Assembly: GCF_000522985.1 (NCBI RefSeq)
Contig: NZ_CP007129.1
Span: 1-64,000, forward strand
Direction: 5' to 3'
Length of the DNA stretch: 64,000 bases
Source: Gemmatirosa kalamazoonensis
Lineage (GTDB): Bacteria > Gemmatimonadota > Gemmatimonadetes > Gemmatimonadales > Gemmatimonadaceae
Numbering within the stretch: the first letter of the stretch is position 1; each line of letters begins with the position of its first letter. The notes under the pieces are model-generated. The model ran no database searches. It had not been told where the DNA came from and saw only the letters and a program-made list of their open reading frames with translations. Positions 22,596 to 31,013 of the stretch are shown here, piece by piece. A program made the position numbers and the translations under genes.

Positions 22596-24293
22596 CTAGC
22601 GCGGCGCCTGCGCGATCGTGTTGAAGAGGTGCCAGAAGGCCTCGTCGAAGGCCTTGCCGCCGCGGAGCCACCAGTCGCGCGGCGTCTTCGCCGCGAGCCC
22701 CTCGAGCAGCGTGCGCACGCTCGGCGTGCGCTGGGCGTTCGAGGGCTGGCCGGTGGTCGCGGCCAGCCACGTCGCCGGCGCGAGCAGGAACGCGTTGAGG
22801 CCCGGCTCCGGGTTCGGCCGCGCGGGCGTCGTCGCGCCCTCGTCGGTGCCGCGGAGCGAGTGGTACTGGAACGAGCGCGTCAGCGGGTCGTACTCGCGCG
22901 CCCACAGGTCGTCGACGGCGCGCTGCACCGCGGCGAGGATCCGCGGGTCGGGACTCACCTCGTCGTAGTACCGCGTGAGCGCCTGGAGCAGCATGCCGAC
23001 CATGTAGTTCGACTGGCCGCCCGAGTCCGCGCTCCAGGTGCTCGCGGAGTAGTACCGGCCGCCGAACTGCCCGTCCTTCCGCTGCGACGCGAGCAGGTTG
23101 CTCACCATCGCCGGCAGCGAGTCGGGCGTGAGGTACCGCCCGTAGTACACGAGGCTGGCGCCGGCGATCGTGTAGTAGCGCGCCGCGTCGGCGGGCTGCG
23201 CGAGCATCTCGAGGCGCGCGGCGTCGAGCGCCGCGGCGAGCGCGCGGGCGCGCATCCGGTCGTCGCCGTACGTGCCGCCCATCCAGCCGCTCATGCCCTT
23301 CCGCGTCATCCACGCCTGGATCTCGGCGGTCTTGCGCAGCTGGTAGCGCGTGCGGTCCGAGCCCGTCGCCCAGTAGTGAAGCGGCATGGACTCCGTCATC
23401 GTCCACCACGCGGGCGAGCCGCTGTTGACGGCGATGTACCGCGTGAGGTAGTCGTCCACCATCGCGGTCGCGTGGTACCAGAGCGTCGCGTCGCCCGTAC
23501 GGAGCCACGCCTGGTACGCGATGTAGGCACGGTCGTAGCCGGCGGTGCGCCCGCAGTCCCACTTCGGACCGCAGCGCACCCACTCGGCCGCCTCGAGGCG
23601 GCGGTAGTCGCTCTCGAACTGGCGCACGATCGCGCTCGTGTCGCTGCCGGCGACGCTGAGCGGCCCGCCCCAGCTCGACGCGATGAGGTACCGCGGATCG
23701 GTCGGCAGCGCGGCGGCCGCCGGCACGGGCGAGGTGACCGCGACGCCGGGCCGCGGCAGCGCCGCGGTGTCGTACGGCGTGCCGATCACGAGCTGCGCGT
23801 CGACGGGCGCCCCGTCGGCGAGCGAATCGCTGAACTGCACGAGGACCGCGCGGAGCGAGCCGTCGGGGTGCCGGCCGAAGAGCGCGGTGAAGCTCGCCGC
23901 GCGCTCGACGCCGGCGACGACCACGTGCATGCTGTCGAGCGTCGCCGCGGTGGCGAGGCCGCGCACCAGCGGGATCCCGTTCGTGATCGTGAGCCGACCC
24001 GCGCCGCCATCGAACCGCTGCAGCGCGAGCGGCACCACGCGTAGTGTGTCGGTCATCGTGTCGCACCGCACGACGCGCGTCGTGTCGATGCGGAGCGTGG
24101 TCGTCGTGTCGACCCGCCGCACGTGCACGACGCGCGGCACGACGGAATCGAGGCTGCTCGAGGCGGGCTGCGCGCCCGCGTGCATCGCAACGGTTGCGAC
24201 GCAGAGGAGGACCAGCATGCCGAGCGACCCGAGCAGCGTCAGGGCCTTGGCGACAGCGAGGAGCGCGCGGTGCGCTCGGTAGGACAACGACAT
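22596..24293 (-). CDS. Exported or tail-anchored alpha-toroid protein (glycosidase/lyase-like)
   Basis: The product is 565 residues. Residues 14-40 form a hydrophobic segment (LTLLGSLGMLVLLCVATVAM) followed by HAGAQPA, a plausible signal peptidase site. After a coiled, Thr/Asp-rich part and a beta-rich part (about 90-200) come helical hairpins with aromatic pairs: RAYIAYQAWLRTGDATLWYH, YLTRYIAV, YYTIAGASLVYYGRYL, YMVGMLLQALTRYYDE. This is the repeat style of six-hairpin polysaccharide-active enzymes. It may act on host capsule or on the lysogen's surface. Family assignment is tentative. Confidence 0.5.
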   Translation of the reverse strand: MSLSYRAHRALLAVAKALTLLGSLGMLVLLCVATVAMHAGAQPASSSLDSVVPRVVHVRRVDTTTTLRIDTTRVVRCDTMTDTLRVVPLALQRFDGGAGRLTITNGIPLVRGLATAATLDSMHVVVAGVERAASFTALFGRHPDGSLRAVLVQFSDSLADGAPVDAQLVIGTPYDTAALPRPGVAVTSPVPAAAALPTDPRYLIASSWGGPLSVAGSDTSAIVRQFESDYRRLEAAEWVRCGPKWDCGRTAGYDRAYIAYQAWLRTGDATLWYHATAMVDDYLTRYIAVNSGSPAWWTMTESMPLHYWATGSDRTRYQLRKTAEIQAWMTRKGMSGWMGGTYGDDRMRARALAAALDAARLEMLAQPADAARYYTIAGASLVYYGRYLTPDSLPAMVSNLLASQRKDGQFGGRYYSASTWSADSGGQSNYMVGMLLQALTRYYDEVSPDPRILAAVQRAVDDLWAREYDPLTRSFQYHSLRGTDEGATTPARPNPEPGLNAFLLAPATWLAATTGQPSNAQRTPSVRTLLEGLAAKTPRDWWLRGGKAFDEAFWHLFNTIAQAPR

Positions 24294-24338
24294 CGGAGGG
24301 AGGGGAAGGAAGGAGGGTATTCGTCGCGAATCGCGCCT

Positions 24339-24354
24339 ATAACACAGGCGTTAT
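24339..24354. promoter_or_regulatory. Inverted repeat before the 22596-24293 gene
   Basis: ATAAC ACAGGC GTTAT, AT-rich in a GC-rich setting, about 45 bases before the start codon at 24293. A possible operator or late-gene promoter element; no clear -35/-10 pair seen. Confidence 0.35.
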
Positions 24355-24635
24355 GTCGACTCGGCGCACCGGGGAGCGGTGAAGCCGATCTCGCGCGGCC
24401 GCGCTGGCGAACGCCGGCCGCCGTAGTCGAGGTCGTCCACGAACGGGACCGCGTGACCGCCGTGCACCGTGTCGACGCGCGGGCGTAGCTCCTCGTGCTC
24501 GTCGAGCGCCGCGCGCGCTTCGGCGACGAGCTCACGTCGGACGCGGACGCGGTCCTTCCACGCGCACTCGCGCTCGAGGCGGAACGCGCCGACGTCGACG
24601 ATGACCATGACGCGGGGGGCGGGGGCGTTAGGCAT
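24351..24635 (-). CDS. Small hypothetical protein in the lysis region
   Basis: The product is 94 residues, starting ATGCCTAAC at 24635 and overlapping the endolysin stop. VMVIVDVGAFRLERECAW is the only beta-like stretch; the remainder is charged. Not recognised. Its position directly after the endolysin could suit a lysis accessory. Confidence 0.4.
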   Translation of the reverse strand: MPNAPAPRVMVIVDVGAFRLERECAWKDRVRVRRELVAEARAALDEHEELRPRVDTVHGGHAVPFVDDLDYGGRRSPARPREIGFTAPRCAEST

Positions 24636-25230
24636 GGCCGTCCGCCTGCGCGACCGCCACCATGTCACATGCGCGCGGCATCCGGACGCAGCGCACGCGG
24701 TACGCGGCGCGTGAGAAGCGCGACACCTTCACCTGGTCGGACTGGTTCCCGCCGAGGCACTCGACGTACTCCGGCGTGGCCTTGAGCAGGAACGCGACGT
24801 GATTGCCGGTCGGGCTGCCGGTCGCCGGATCCGGCGCCGCGTTCTTCCTGCAGAGCACCACGATCGCGCCGCGCTGCTCCTCGGTGAGGGCGACGCGGCC
24901 ATACCGGAGCCAGCTCACCGCGGCCGCGCTCTTCGTGCGCTGGTAGCCCGCTTCGCGCATCACCCAGTTCACGAAGCTCGAGCACCAGGGGACCTCGTCG
25001 TGCGTGATCGTCAGCTCGACGGTCTTCCCGTACTCGAGGATCCGCGGGTTGTCCTGCCCGGGACCGGTGCCCGCGATCTCGTGCTGCCCGAGCTCCCGCG
25101 CGGCGATGTGCAGCCACGCGGGGTCGGTGCGGAACAGGGGGAACGGCGTCTGCGCCGGCTGCTGCGTCTGGAGCTGCGTCTGGAGCTGCGTCGCGATCGG
25201 CGTCGGCATCGGCATCGAGGTGGGAGACAT
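24628..25230 (-). CDS. Endolysin, TIGR02594/CHAP-like amidase or peptidase
   Basis: The product is 200 residues. The catalytic region has WCSSFVNWVMREAGY (nucleophile Cys in WCSSF), SAAAVSWLRYGR, GAIVVLCRK, then a catalytic-type His in NHVAFLLK and VECLGGNQSDQVKVSRFS. This is the signature of the TIGR02594 group of NlpC/P60-CHAP-like peptidoglycan hydrolases. The N-terminal 30 residues are Gln/Thr/Pro-rich, without a signal peptide, so export would need a holin. It is followed by DUF1353 and membrane-protein genes on the upstream side. GGAGGA precedes the start. Confidence 0.8.
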   Translation of the reverse strand: MSPTSMPMPTPIATQLQTQLQTQQPAQTPFPLFRTDPAWLHIAARELGQHEIAGTGPGQDNPRILEYGKTVELTITHDEVPWCSSFVNWVMREAGYQRTKSAAAVSWLRYGRVALTEEQRGAIVVLCRKNAAPDPATGSPTGNHVAFLLKATPEYVECLGGNQSDQVKVSRFSRAAYRVRCVRMPRACDMVAVAQADGHA

Positions 25231-25637
25231 CAGAGGGTCCTCCAGTGCGGGGCGCCGAAGTCGCGCACCGCGAGATGCGCCGCCTCGGCGATCACGGGGG
25301 CGACGCCGACGTCGATCATCAGGTCGAGGAAGAGGTCATCCGCCTCCGCGCGGCTGTACCGGATGCGCGGGTCGCTCGGCACGACGCCGCCGGCGCCGTA
25401 CAGCACGTCGTGCGGCAGCGCGGGCACGTCACCGATGTCATCGCGCGAGATGACCGACTGGCAGAGGTGCGGGATGGACGGCCCATCGAAGCGGACGCCG
25501 GCCGCGATCTTCCACACGCGCCCGTGCCGGCCGTCGTGCACCCACACGTCGTTGCGGAGGTCCACGAGCTTGCCCGTGCCGATCTCCTCGAACAGCGGCG
25601 CCGGCGCGATGAACGCGCGGGGATCCGTGAGGCGCAT
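25230..25637 (-). CDS. DUF1353 family protein
   Basis: The product is 135 residues. VWKIAAGVRFDGPSIPHLCQ, ALPHDVLYGAG, YSRAEADDLFLDLMIDVGV and AHLAVRDFGAPHW are DUF1353 signatures. Members are small phage proteins usually placed near lysis or tail genes; conserved Asp and His residues (FDGPS, PHDVLY, ADDLF) hint at metal binding. The ATG at 25637 (MRLTDP) is chosen to avoid overlap with the gene upstream. Confidence 0.75.
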   Translation of the reverse strand: MRLTDPRAFIAPAPLFEEIGTGKLVDLRNDVWVHDGRHGRVWKIAAGVRFDGPSIPHLCQSVISRDDIGDVPALPHDVLYGAGGVVPSDPRIRYSRAEADDLFLDLMIDVGVAPVIAEAAHLAVRDFGAPHWRTL

Positions 25638-25642
25638 CGACG

Positions 25643-26155
25643 TCACTGCGGGGGGAGGGTAGCGGCGGGGATGAACAGCGCAGCGAGGAGCGCGTGCTCG
25701 AGCGGCGAGGGCGCGAACGGGGCCAGCGGCGGCACGCCGTCGGCGACCGCCAGCGCGATCGACGCGACGGCCGCGCTCGTGCGCTGCGGCCCGTGGAGGA
25801 GCGGCCAGCGGCGCCCCTGGCCCAGGACGGCGCACGGCACGCCGCGGTCGGTCGCCTCGTCGCTGCCTAACCGGCGGCACTCGATGCGGCCGAGCGTCGT
25901 CAGCGCCTCGGTGATGGACACGCGGTCCTCGATCGAGAGTGAGTCGCGCACGACGCCGACGCGCTGCTCGTGCTCGATGGCGGCGAAGCGGCTCCCGGGC
26001 GACTGCACCTGCGCGCCGACGAACGCGAGCAGGCCGATCGCGGCGGGCATCCACTCACGCGCGTGCTTCAGCAGCGCGAGCGGCGCGAGCGGCGTCGGAC
26101 GGTTCGTATCGGGGGACTGGCCGTCGCTGGCGCGGCGGCCGTGGAGGGCAGACAT
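25643..26155 (-). CDS. Putative membrane-anchored lysis accessory
   Basis: The product is 170 residues. One hydrophobic stretch at about 36-50 (MPAAIGLLAFVGAQV) follows a Pro-rich cytoplasmic-type N-terminus. A second weakly hydrophobic region is near the C-terminus (LEHALLAALFIPAATL). Adjacency to endolysin and DUF1353 genes suggests a holin or spanin-like role, but no family is recognised. The start is preceded by a pyrimidine-rich leader. Confidence 0.4.
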   Translation of the reverse strand: MSALHGRRASDGQSPDTNRPTPLAPLALLKHAREWMPAAIGLLAFVGAQVQSPGSRFAAIEHEQRVGVVRDSLSIEDRVSITEALTTLGRIECRRLGSDEATDRGVPCAVLGQGRRWPLLHGPQRTSAAVASIALAVADGVPPLAPFAPSPLEHALLAALFIPAATLPPQ

Positions 26156-26227
26156 GAGAGGCGGGGCATGAAGGCGGGAGAGACTGCGGAGGAGGCGGGC
26201 AGGGGAGCGCGTGGGGAGCGCGCGGGC

Positions 26228-29200
26228 CTAACTGTTCGTGATCCACTGCAGCGTGAGCCGCAGCTTGTCGCCCGATGCCCAGGTGAAGGGCACGAGCTGG
26301 CCGACCTGGCCGTTCGAGGCGTAGACCTCGGCGCGCGGCGGCGAGACGACGGTCATCTCGGCGGTGACCGGCGTGTGCGTGTTCGCGCTCGAGTCGTACG
26401 CGCGGCCGTTGCCGGGGAGCGGCGTGTCGGCCGTGTGGTAGTTCACCGACGCCGGCAGGTCGAAGCGCCACGTGCCGGTGCCGTACGTGGTGGTGCTGCC
26501 GGCCGTGAGCTCGATCACCGCGATGACGTGCTGGCCGCGGCGCCAGAGCTTCCCGGTGAGCGTGCCGTTGCCGAGCGACGGCGCGGTGCCGCTCGCGCCC
26601 CACGTCGGCGTGAAGCTCTGCTCGGCCTCGCTGACGTTGAGGTTCGCGCTGCGGACGTTCCTGAGCGTCTTCGTGCGGCCGAACGTGAAGTTCGTGAGGT
26701 TGACCTGGCCCTCGGTCTCGATGTCGTCGAGCACGAGGCCGTCGTACCCGGCGACGAACGGCACGCCGTCGGCCGCGATCACCACCTCGCCCGGGTCGGA
26801 GAGCACCGAGAGGCGGCCGACCTTCACGTTGTGCGCGAAGTCGCCGCTCCAGCTGTAGAGCGCGTCGGCGAAGAGGTCGAACGCCGTGTTCGTCAGCGCC
26901 GTGCCGGCAACGACGCTGCCGCGCACCGCCACGTTGATGATCGAGTGGCCGCGCCCCGTGGTGTCCGGGTTGTCGAGCTTATCGCGCTTCCGGAACATGA
27001 ACACGCGCCGCGTGATCGGCGTGGTGGTCGTGTTCTCGGCGACGATCTCGATGTCGATGTCCTTGAGCGTGGCGGGGCCGGCGACGGACACGCCGGAGAC
27101 GTCCGGGTACTGCGTCACGTCGCAGCACACGAGGCACTGGTTCGTTCCCTGGTCCTGCCCGCCCGCGTAGCGGCCTTTCGTGTGGTAGCGGAGCTTGATG
27201 TTCTGGCACGCGCTGAAGCGACCCGTGTAGCCCTTCGCGATGATCACGACATCGTCGAACGGCCCGCCGTGTTCCGAGTACATCTCGACGTCGTGGTCGC
27301 GGACGCTCGTCGGGAAGTAGCTGCGACCGCAGTTGATCGTGCGGATGTTGCGCGCCACGTAGTCGTCGCCCGAGTGCTGGAACGACTGCGGGTAGTAGAC
27401 GGTCGTGAACTCCGCGTTGGTCATGCGGATGTTGCGCGCCCGGTACTGGAAGTCCGGCCACTCACCGCGCACCTGGAGCCCGAAGCGCCCGCCGGTCTGC
27501 TCCACGTCGCCGATCCGGATGCGGCGCGAGTCGCCGCTCACCGTGATGAGGCTGATCCCGTAGTCGCTCGCCGCGTTCCCGCCCGAGGTCGTGATCGTCG
27601 CGTTGTCCTGCGTGGCGCGGAGCCCGCGCACGGAGAACCCGGCGACGTTGAACAGGTAGACGAGGTTGATCTGGTTCGCCGCCGCGGTGGCGTCGCCAAC
27701 CGAGAACGTCGCGCCGTTTGCCTCGAGGCGCTGGTCGACCGCGTTCGTGAAGTCGAGGAGGATCGATGTGCCGTAGGTCGTCCAGCTCCCCGTCGGGAAC
27801 ACGCGGTAGATCGCGCCGGGGCGCAGCTCCAACGTCGTCCCCTTGAGCGCGCCGCAGATCTGACTCGCGCGGATGATGAGCGCGGTGTCGTCCGTGAGGT
27901 TGTCGCCCTTCACGCCGTAGTGCTCGAGGTGCCACCGGCGCGGCGGCTTCTGGAAGATCGGCGCGCAGAAACCGCCGGCGCTCAGGTCGAACACCTGGCG
28001 GAAGTCCGGCAGCGTCGGCGCCTCCTGGAACGTCATGGTGACGCCGGAGTCGAACTTGATCACCGCGCCGGGCGCGAACACACAGCCCTTGACCGTCGTC
28101 GCGTTCGAGATGCGGTAGGTGCCGGCGGACACCGAGATGCCGCCGTAGATGAGCGCCTCAGGCGACGCGACCGCGAGCGCGAAGTACGGCGAGTCGTCGT
28201 GCACGCCGTCGGCGAAGGCGCCGAACGAGCGCGGGTCATTCGGCGCGAGGCCGGTGTTGCCGCCCCCGCCGCCGGCGCCGCCGCTCTTGCCGCTCGCGTT
28301 CGCCGTCACGACGACGCTCGCGCCGCCGCCCGTCGACTCGGTGGCGAGAGTGGCCGTGAGGGTCGACACCTTCCGTGCGAGCGTGAGCGTCGTCTCGCGC
28401 GGATCGGAGCGGTTCATCCGCATGCGCACCACGCGCAGCGACGCGTTGACGAGTCCCAAGCGCGGCAGGTTCGCCGTCACCATCTGCCCGAGCTGCACGT
28501 CGGTGTTCGCCGTGCCCTTCTCGCGGTAGATGTCGCGGATCCCGGCCTCGTACGAGCTCGCGTTGGCGAGCGGGTTCGAGCGCTCGGGCAGCACGTCGAC
28601 GACCGAGGCCCACAGGTCGTTGGAGCCCGAGAAGTCGCAGACGACCGAGGGCGCCTCACTCGTGAAGTGGAACGCGAAGCCGCCGACGCGCACGGCCTGC
28701 GGCGGGTCGGACGCGACGGCGACGACGGCCACGAGGTCGCGGCAGTCGGCGGGGATCGTGACGCCGGCGAGCGTCGCGGTGACCCACGCGCCGACGCCTA
28801 ACGCCTCCCCGCTGAACGTCCGCGTCTCGAGCGTGGTGAGTGCCGTCGTCACGCCGCGGCGCCAGGTCGCGTCGTATACGGTGATCGTGAGCGCGACAGT
28901 CGCCGGGTCGACGCCGGAGTCGATCTTGTAGTCGAGGATGACGGAGCACTCCGTCTGCTCGTCGCGCCGCCAGCGGTGGACGAGCGGCGCCTGCAGCTGG
29001 GCGTCCTCGAGGAGCATACAGCCCTGCGCGTAGAGGCTGTCGCTCGTGTCCTTCGTGACTGACCCAGAGAGGAGCGCCCACCCGGTGGGCAGCGAGCCGC
29101 TCCACGTGGCGAAGTGGCCGCTCTGCCCCGTCTCGTTCCGGTAGCCCCACACGCCGCTCTGGGTGAGCGAGCCGGCCTTCACCCCGAAGCCGAGCGTCGT

Positions 29201-31009
29201 CTCCGCATTCGGGTCGTTGAGCGCGACGACGTGGCGCGAGGGGCTGGGCAGGCGGTCGAACACGATCCGGTCCCCGCTGAGCAGGCCGGTCGCGGAGTCG
29301 AAAGTGATGGTGTTCGTGCCGCTGTTGAACGCGTCGACGCGCGGGAACGCCGACTGGCGGCGGTACGTGCGCACCTGCACCACCGCATCGCTGACCCACA
29401 GCCCATTCGCCGTGGTGTTGACGGGGATCGCGGCGCCGGTGTAGAAGTCGGCGAGCTGGAACTCGGTGCGGCCGGCGTTGATCGCGGTGATGACGCCGAC
29501 CGTCACCGTCTGGTGCCCCACCGTCGGGTTCTCGAACGTGACGATGTCGCCCACCGCGGGCGTGCCGGGGAGAACCCGGTACGTGATGCCCCACGTGCTC
29601 GTGCTCGAGTTCCACAGGTGCCGCTCGAAGCGGTACGGCGTGGCGGCAGCGCCGCCGGCGTCGAGGACCGTGTAGTCGCCGACGTTGTCGCTCTCGTCCG
29701 GGTCGTTGGTGTAGGTGGAGGTACCGATCTGGCGCCACACCTCGCAGCGGAGGTCGAGGATGTCGGTCGTCGCCTTGAGCGCGGCGGCCAGCGACGCCGC
29801 GTGGGCGGCGTACTTGTAGATGTAGGTCGTGTCGAACGTGACGACCGAGGTGAGCCCCGACGGCGTCCCGAGCTGGAGCCCGAACGGGTTGACGCCGTCG
29901 CCGCCGGGCAGCGTCGTGCGGAGCGAGGCGTCGAACGTGGTGTCGCTCGCCGCGAGCTCCACGATCTCGAACAGCTCGCCGGTCGTCGCGCCCGCCGTGA
30001 GCGTGCCTAACGCGGTGCTGCTCGTCGCCGACGTCACGGTGAACGTCGACGTGAGCACGCCCGAGGCCTTCCCGCTCGTCGACGTCTGGATCTGGTAGCA
30101 CCGGCCGGTGAGGAGGCGGCGCAGGTACTTCCCGACGTGCTGCCCGTCCGACATCGCCGCCCACGTCTGCCCCTGCGGGTCCACGAGCGTGAGGTCGGAC
30201 CCCGAGCGCGCGGAGAGGCGGAATGCGTTCTGATCGAGCGACGTGGCGTTCTCGCCGATCGCGACGACGCGTGTGACCTGCTCGGCCACGTCGTAGGCGC
30301 GCCGGAGGTTCGTGAGCGGGACCTGCGTGCCGGTGGCGTCCGAGGTGATCGTGCGCGCCGGCGCGGTACTCCCGATCTCGACCGGGGCGTTGAGGTCGTA
30401 CTGGGTCGTGCCGTTGCGCACGAGCTGCGGCTCGCAGCTGTAGGCGCCGCTGAAGGTGTTGCGGATGACCTGCAGCGCGTTCTCGCCGTTCCACTCCCAG
30501 TCGAACAGCTGCGCGGGGTAGCCGACCGTGCCCGCGGCGATGTAGCCGTACCCCTGCTGCGTGAGGAACGGCCCCAGGATCGTGGCGCAGAACGTCGCCC
30601 AGGTGGCCTGGTCGAGCCGCCCCGAGAGCTGCGGCGTCGCGAGCGACACGTCGTAGAGCGGCCCCGCATCGGCGAGGTCGAGGAGAAGCGACGACGCAAC
30701 GATCTGCACCGTCCCGAACTCGCCGTCGTCCTCGCGCTCCTCGCTGTGGAGGCGCCACTCCTCGATGACCGTGACGCCGTCGGCGCCGCGCGAGTACTCC
30801 ACGCGCAGGATGCGCCGCGGCTGGAGGTACGGGACGATCGGGTCGGTCGACGGAACCGTCAGCTCGAGCTGATCCTCGCCGTTCAGCGTGTACTCCGCGA
30901 AGATCCCGAGCTCGTCGGGCGCGAGCGAGAGACAGCCGGCGAGCTTCGCGCCCCCCTGGCACTGGAGGCCCGACCACACCTCCACCTTGGTGATCAGATC
31001 CTTCGCCAT
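26228..31009 (-). CDS. Tail hub fused to a beta-helix tailspike
   Basis: The product is 1593 residues, the largest here. The N-terminal about 380 residues look like a siphovirus tail-tip/hub protein (YTLNGEDQLELTVPSTDP, IEEWRLHSEEREDDGEFGTV, TFSGAYSCEPQLV). A long beta-rich middle follows. At about 930 begins the pectate-lyase-type spike: FGAFADGVHDDSPYFALAV, and again at about 1037 YGVKGDNLTDDTALII, then repeated coil turns. The C-terminal knob has SFTPTWGASGTAPS. The layout suggests the hub carries its own polysaccharide depolymerase. Start at 31009, five bases after the tape-measure stop, is coupled. Confidence 0.7.
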   Translation of the reverse strand: MAKDLITKVEVWSGLQCQGGAKLAGCLSLAPDELGIFAEYTLNGEDQLELTVPSTDPIVPYLQPRRILRVEYSRGADGVTVIEEWRLHSEEREDDGEFGTVQIVASSLLLDLADAGPLYDVSLATPQLSGRLDQATWATFCATILGPFLTQQGYGYIAAGTVGYPAQLFDWEWNGENALQVIRNTFSGAYSCEPQLVRNGTTQYDLNAPVEIGSTAPARTITSDATGTQVPLTNLRRAYDVAEQVTRVVAIGENATSLDQNAFRLSARSGSDLTLVDPQGQTWAAMSDGQHVGKYLRRLLTGRCYQIQTSTSGKASGVLTSTFTVTSATSSTALGTLTAGATTGELFEIVELAASDTTFDASLRTTLPGGDGVNPFGLQLGTPSGLTSVVTFDTTYIYKYAAHAASLAAALKATTDILDLRCEVWRQIGTSTYTNDPDESDNVGDYTVLDAGGAAATPYRFERHLWNSSTSTWGITYRVLPGTPAVGDIVTFENPTVGHQTVTVGVITAINAGRTEFQLADFYTGAAIPVNTTANGLWVSDAVVQVRTYRRQSAFPRVDAFNSGTNTITFDSATGLLSGDRIVFDRLPSPSRHVVALNDPNAETTLGFGVKAGSLTQSGVWGYRNETGQSGHFATWSGSLPTGWALLSGSVTKDTSDSLYAQGCMLLEDAQLQAPLVHRWRRDEQTECSVILDYKIDSGVDPATVALTITVYDATWRRGVTTALTTLETRTFSGEALGVGAWVTATLAGVTIPADCRDLVAVVAVASDPPQAVRVGGFAFHFTSEAPSVVCDFSGSNDLWASVVDVLPERSNPLANASSYEAGIRDIYREKGTANTDVQLGQMVTANLPRLGLVNASLRVVRMRMNRSDPRETTLTLARKVSTLTATLATESTGGGASVVVTANASGKSGGAGGGGGNTGLAPNDPRSFGAFADGVHDDSPYFALAVASPEALIYGGISVSAGTYRISNATTVKGCVFAPGAVIKFDSGVTMTFQEAPTLPDFRQVFDLSAGGFCAPIFQKPPRRWHLEHYGVKGDNLTDDTALIIRASQICGALKGTTLELRPGAIYRVFPTGSWTTYGTSILLDFTNAVDQRLEANGATFSVGDATAAANQINLVYLFNVAGFSVRGLRATQDNATITTSGGNAASDYGISLITVSGDSRRIRIGDVEQTGGRFGLQVRGEWPDFQYRARNIRMTNAEFTTVYYPQSFQHSGDDYVARNIRTINCGRSYFPTSVRDHDVEMYSEHGGPFDDVVIIAKGYTGRFSACQNIKLRYHTKGRYAGGQDQGTNQCLVCCDVTQYPDVSGVSVAGPATLKDIDIEIVAENTTTTPITRRVFMFRKRDKLDNPDTTGRGHSIINVAVRGSVVAGTALTNTAFDLFADALYSWSGDFAHNVKVGRLSVLSDPGEVVIAADGVPFVAGYDGLVLDDIETEGQVNLTNFTFGRTKTLRNVRSANLNVSEAEQSFTPTWGASGTAPSLGNGTLTGKLWRRGQHVIAVIELTAGSTTTYGTGTWRFDLPASVNYHTADTPLPGNGRAYDSSANTHTPVTAEMTVVSPPRAEVYASNGQVGQLVPFTWASGDKLRLTLQWITNS

Positions 31010-31013
31010 CGGA

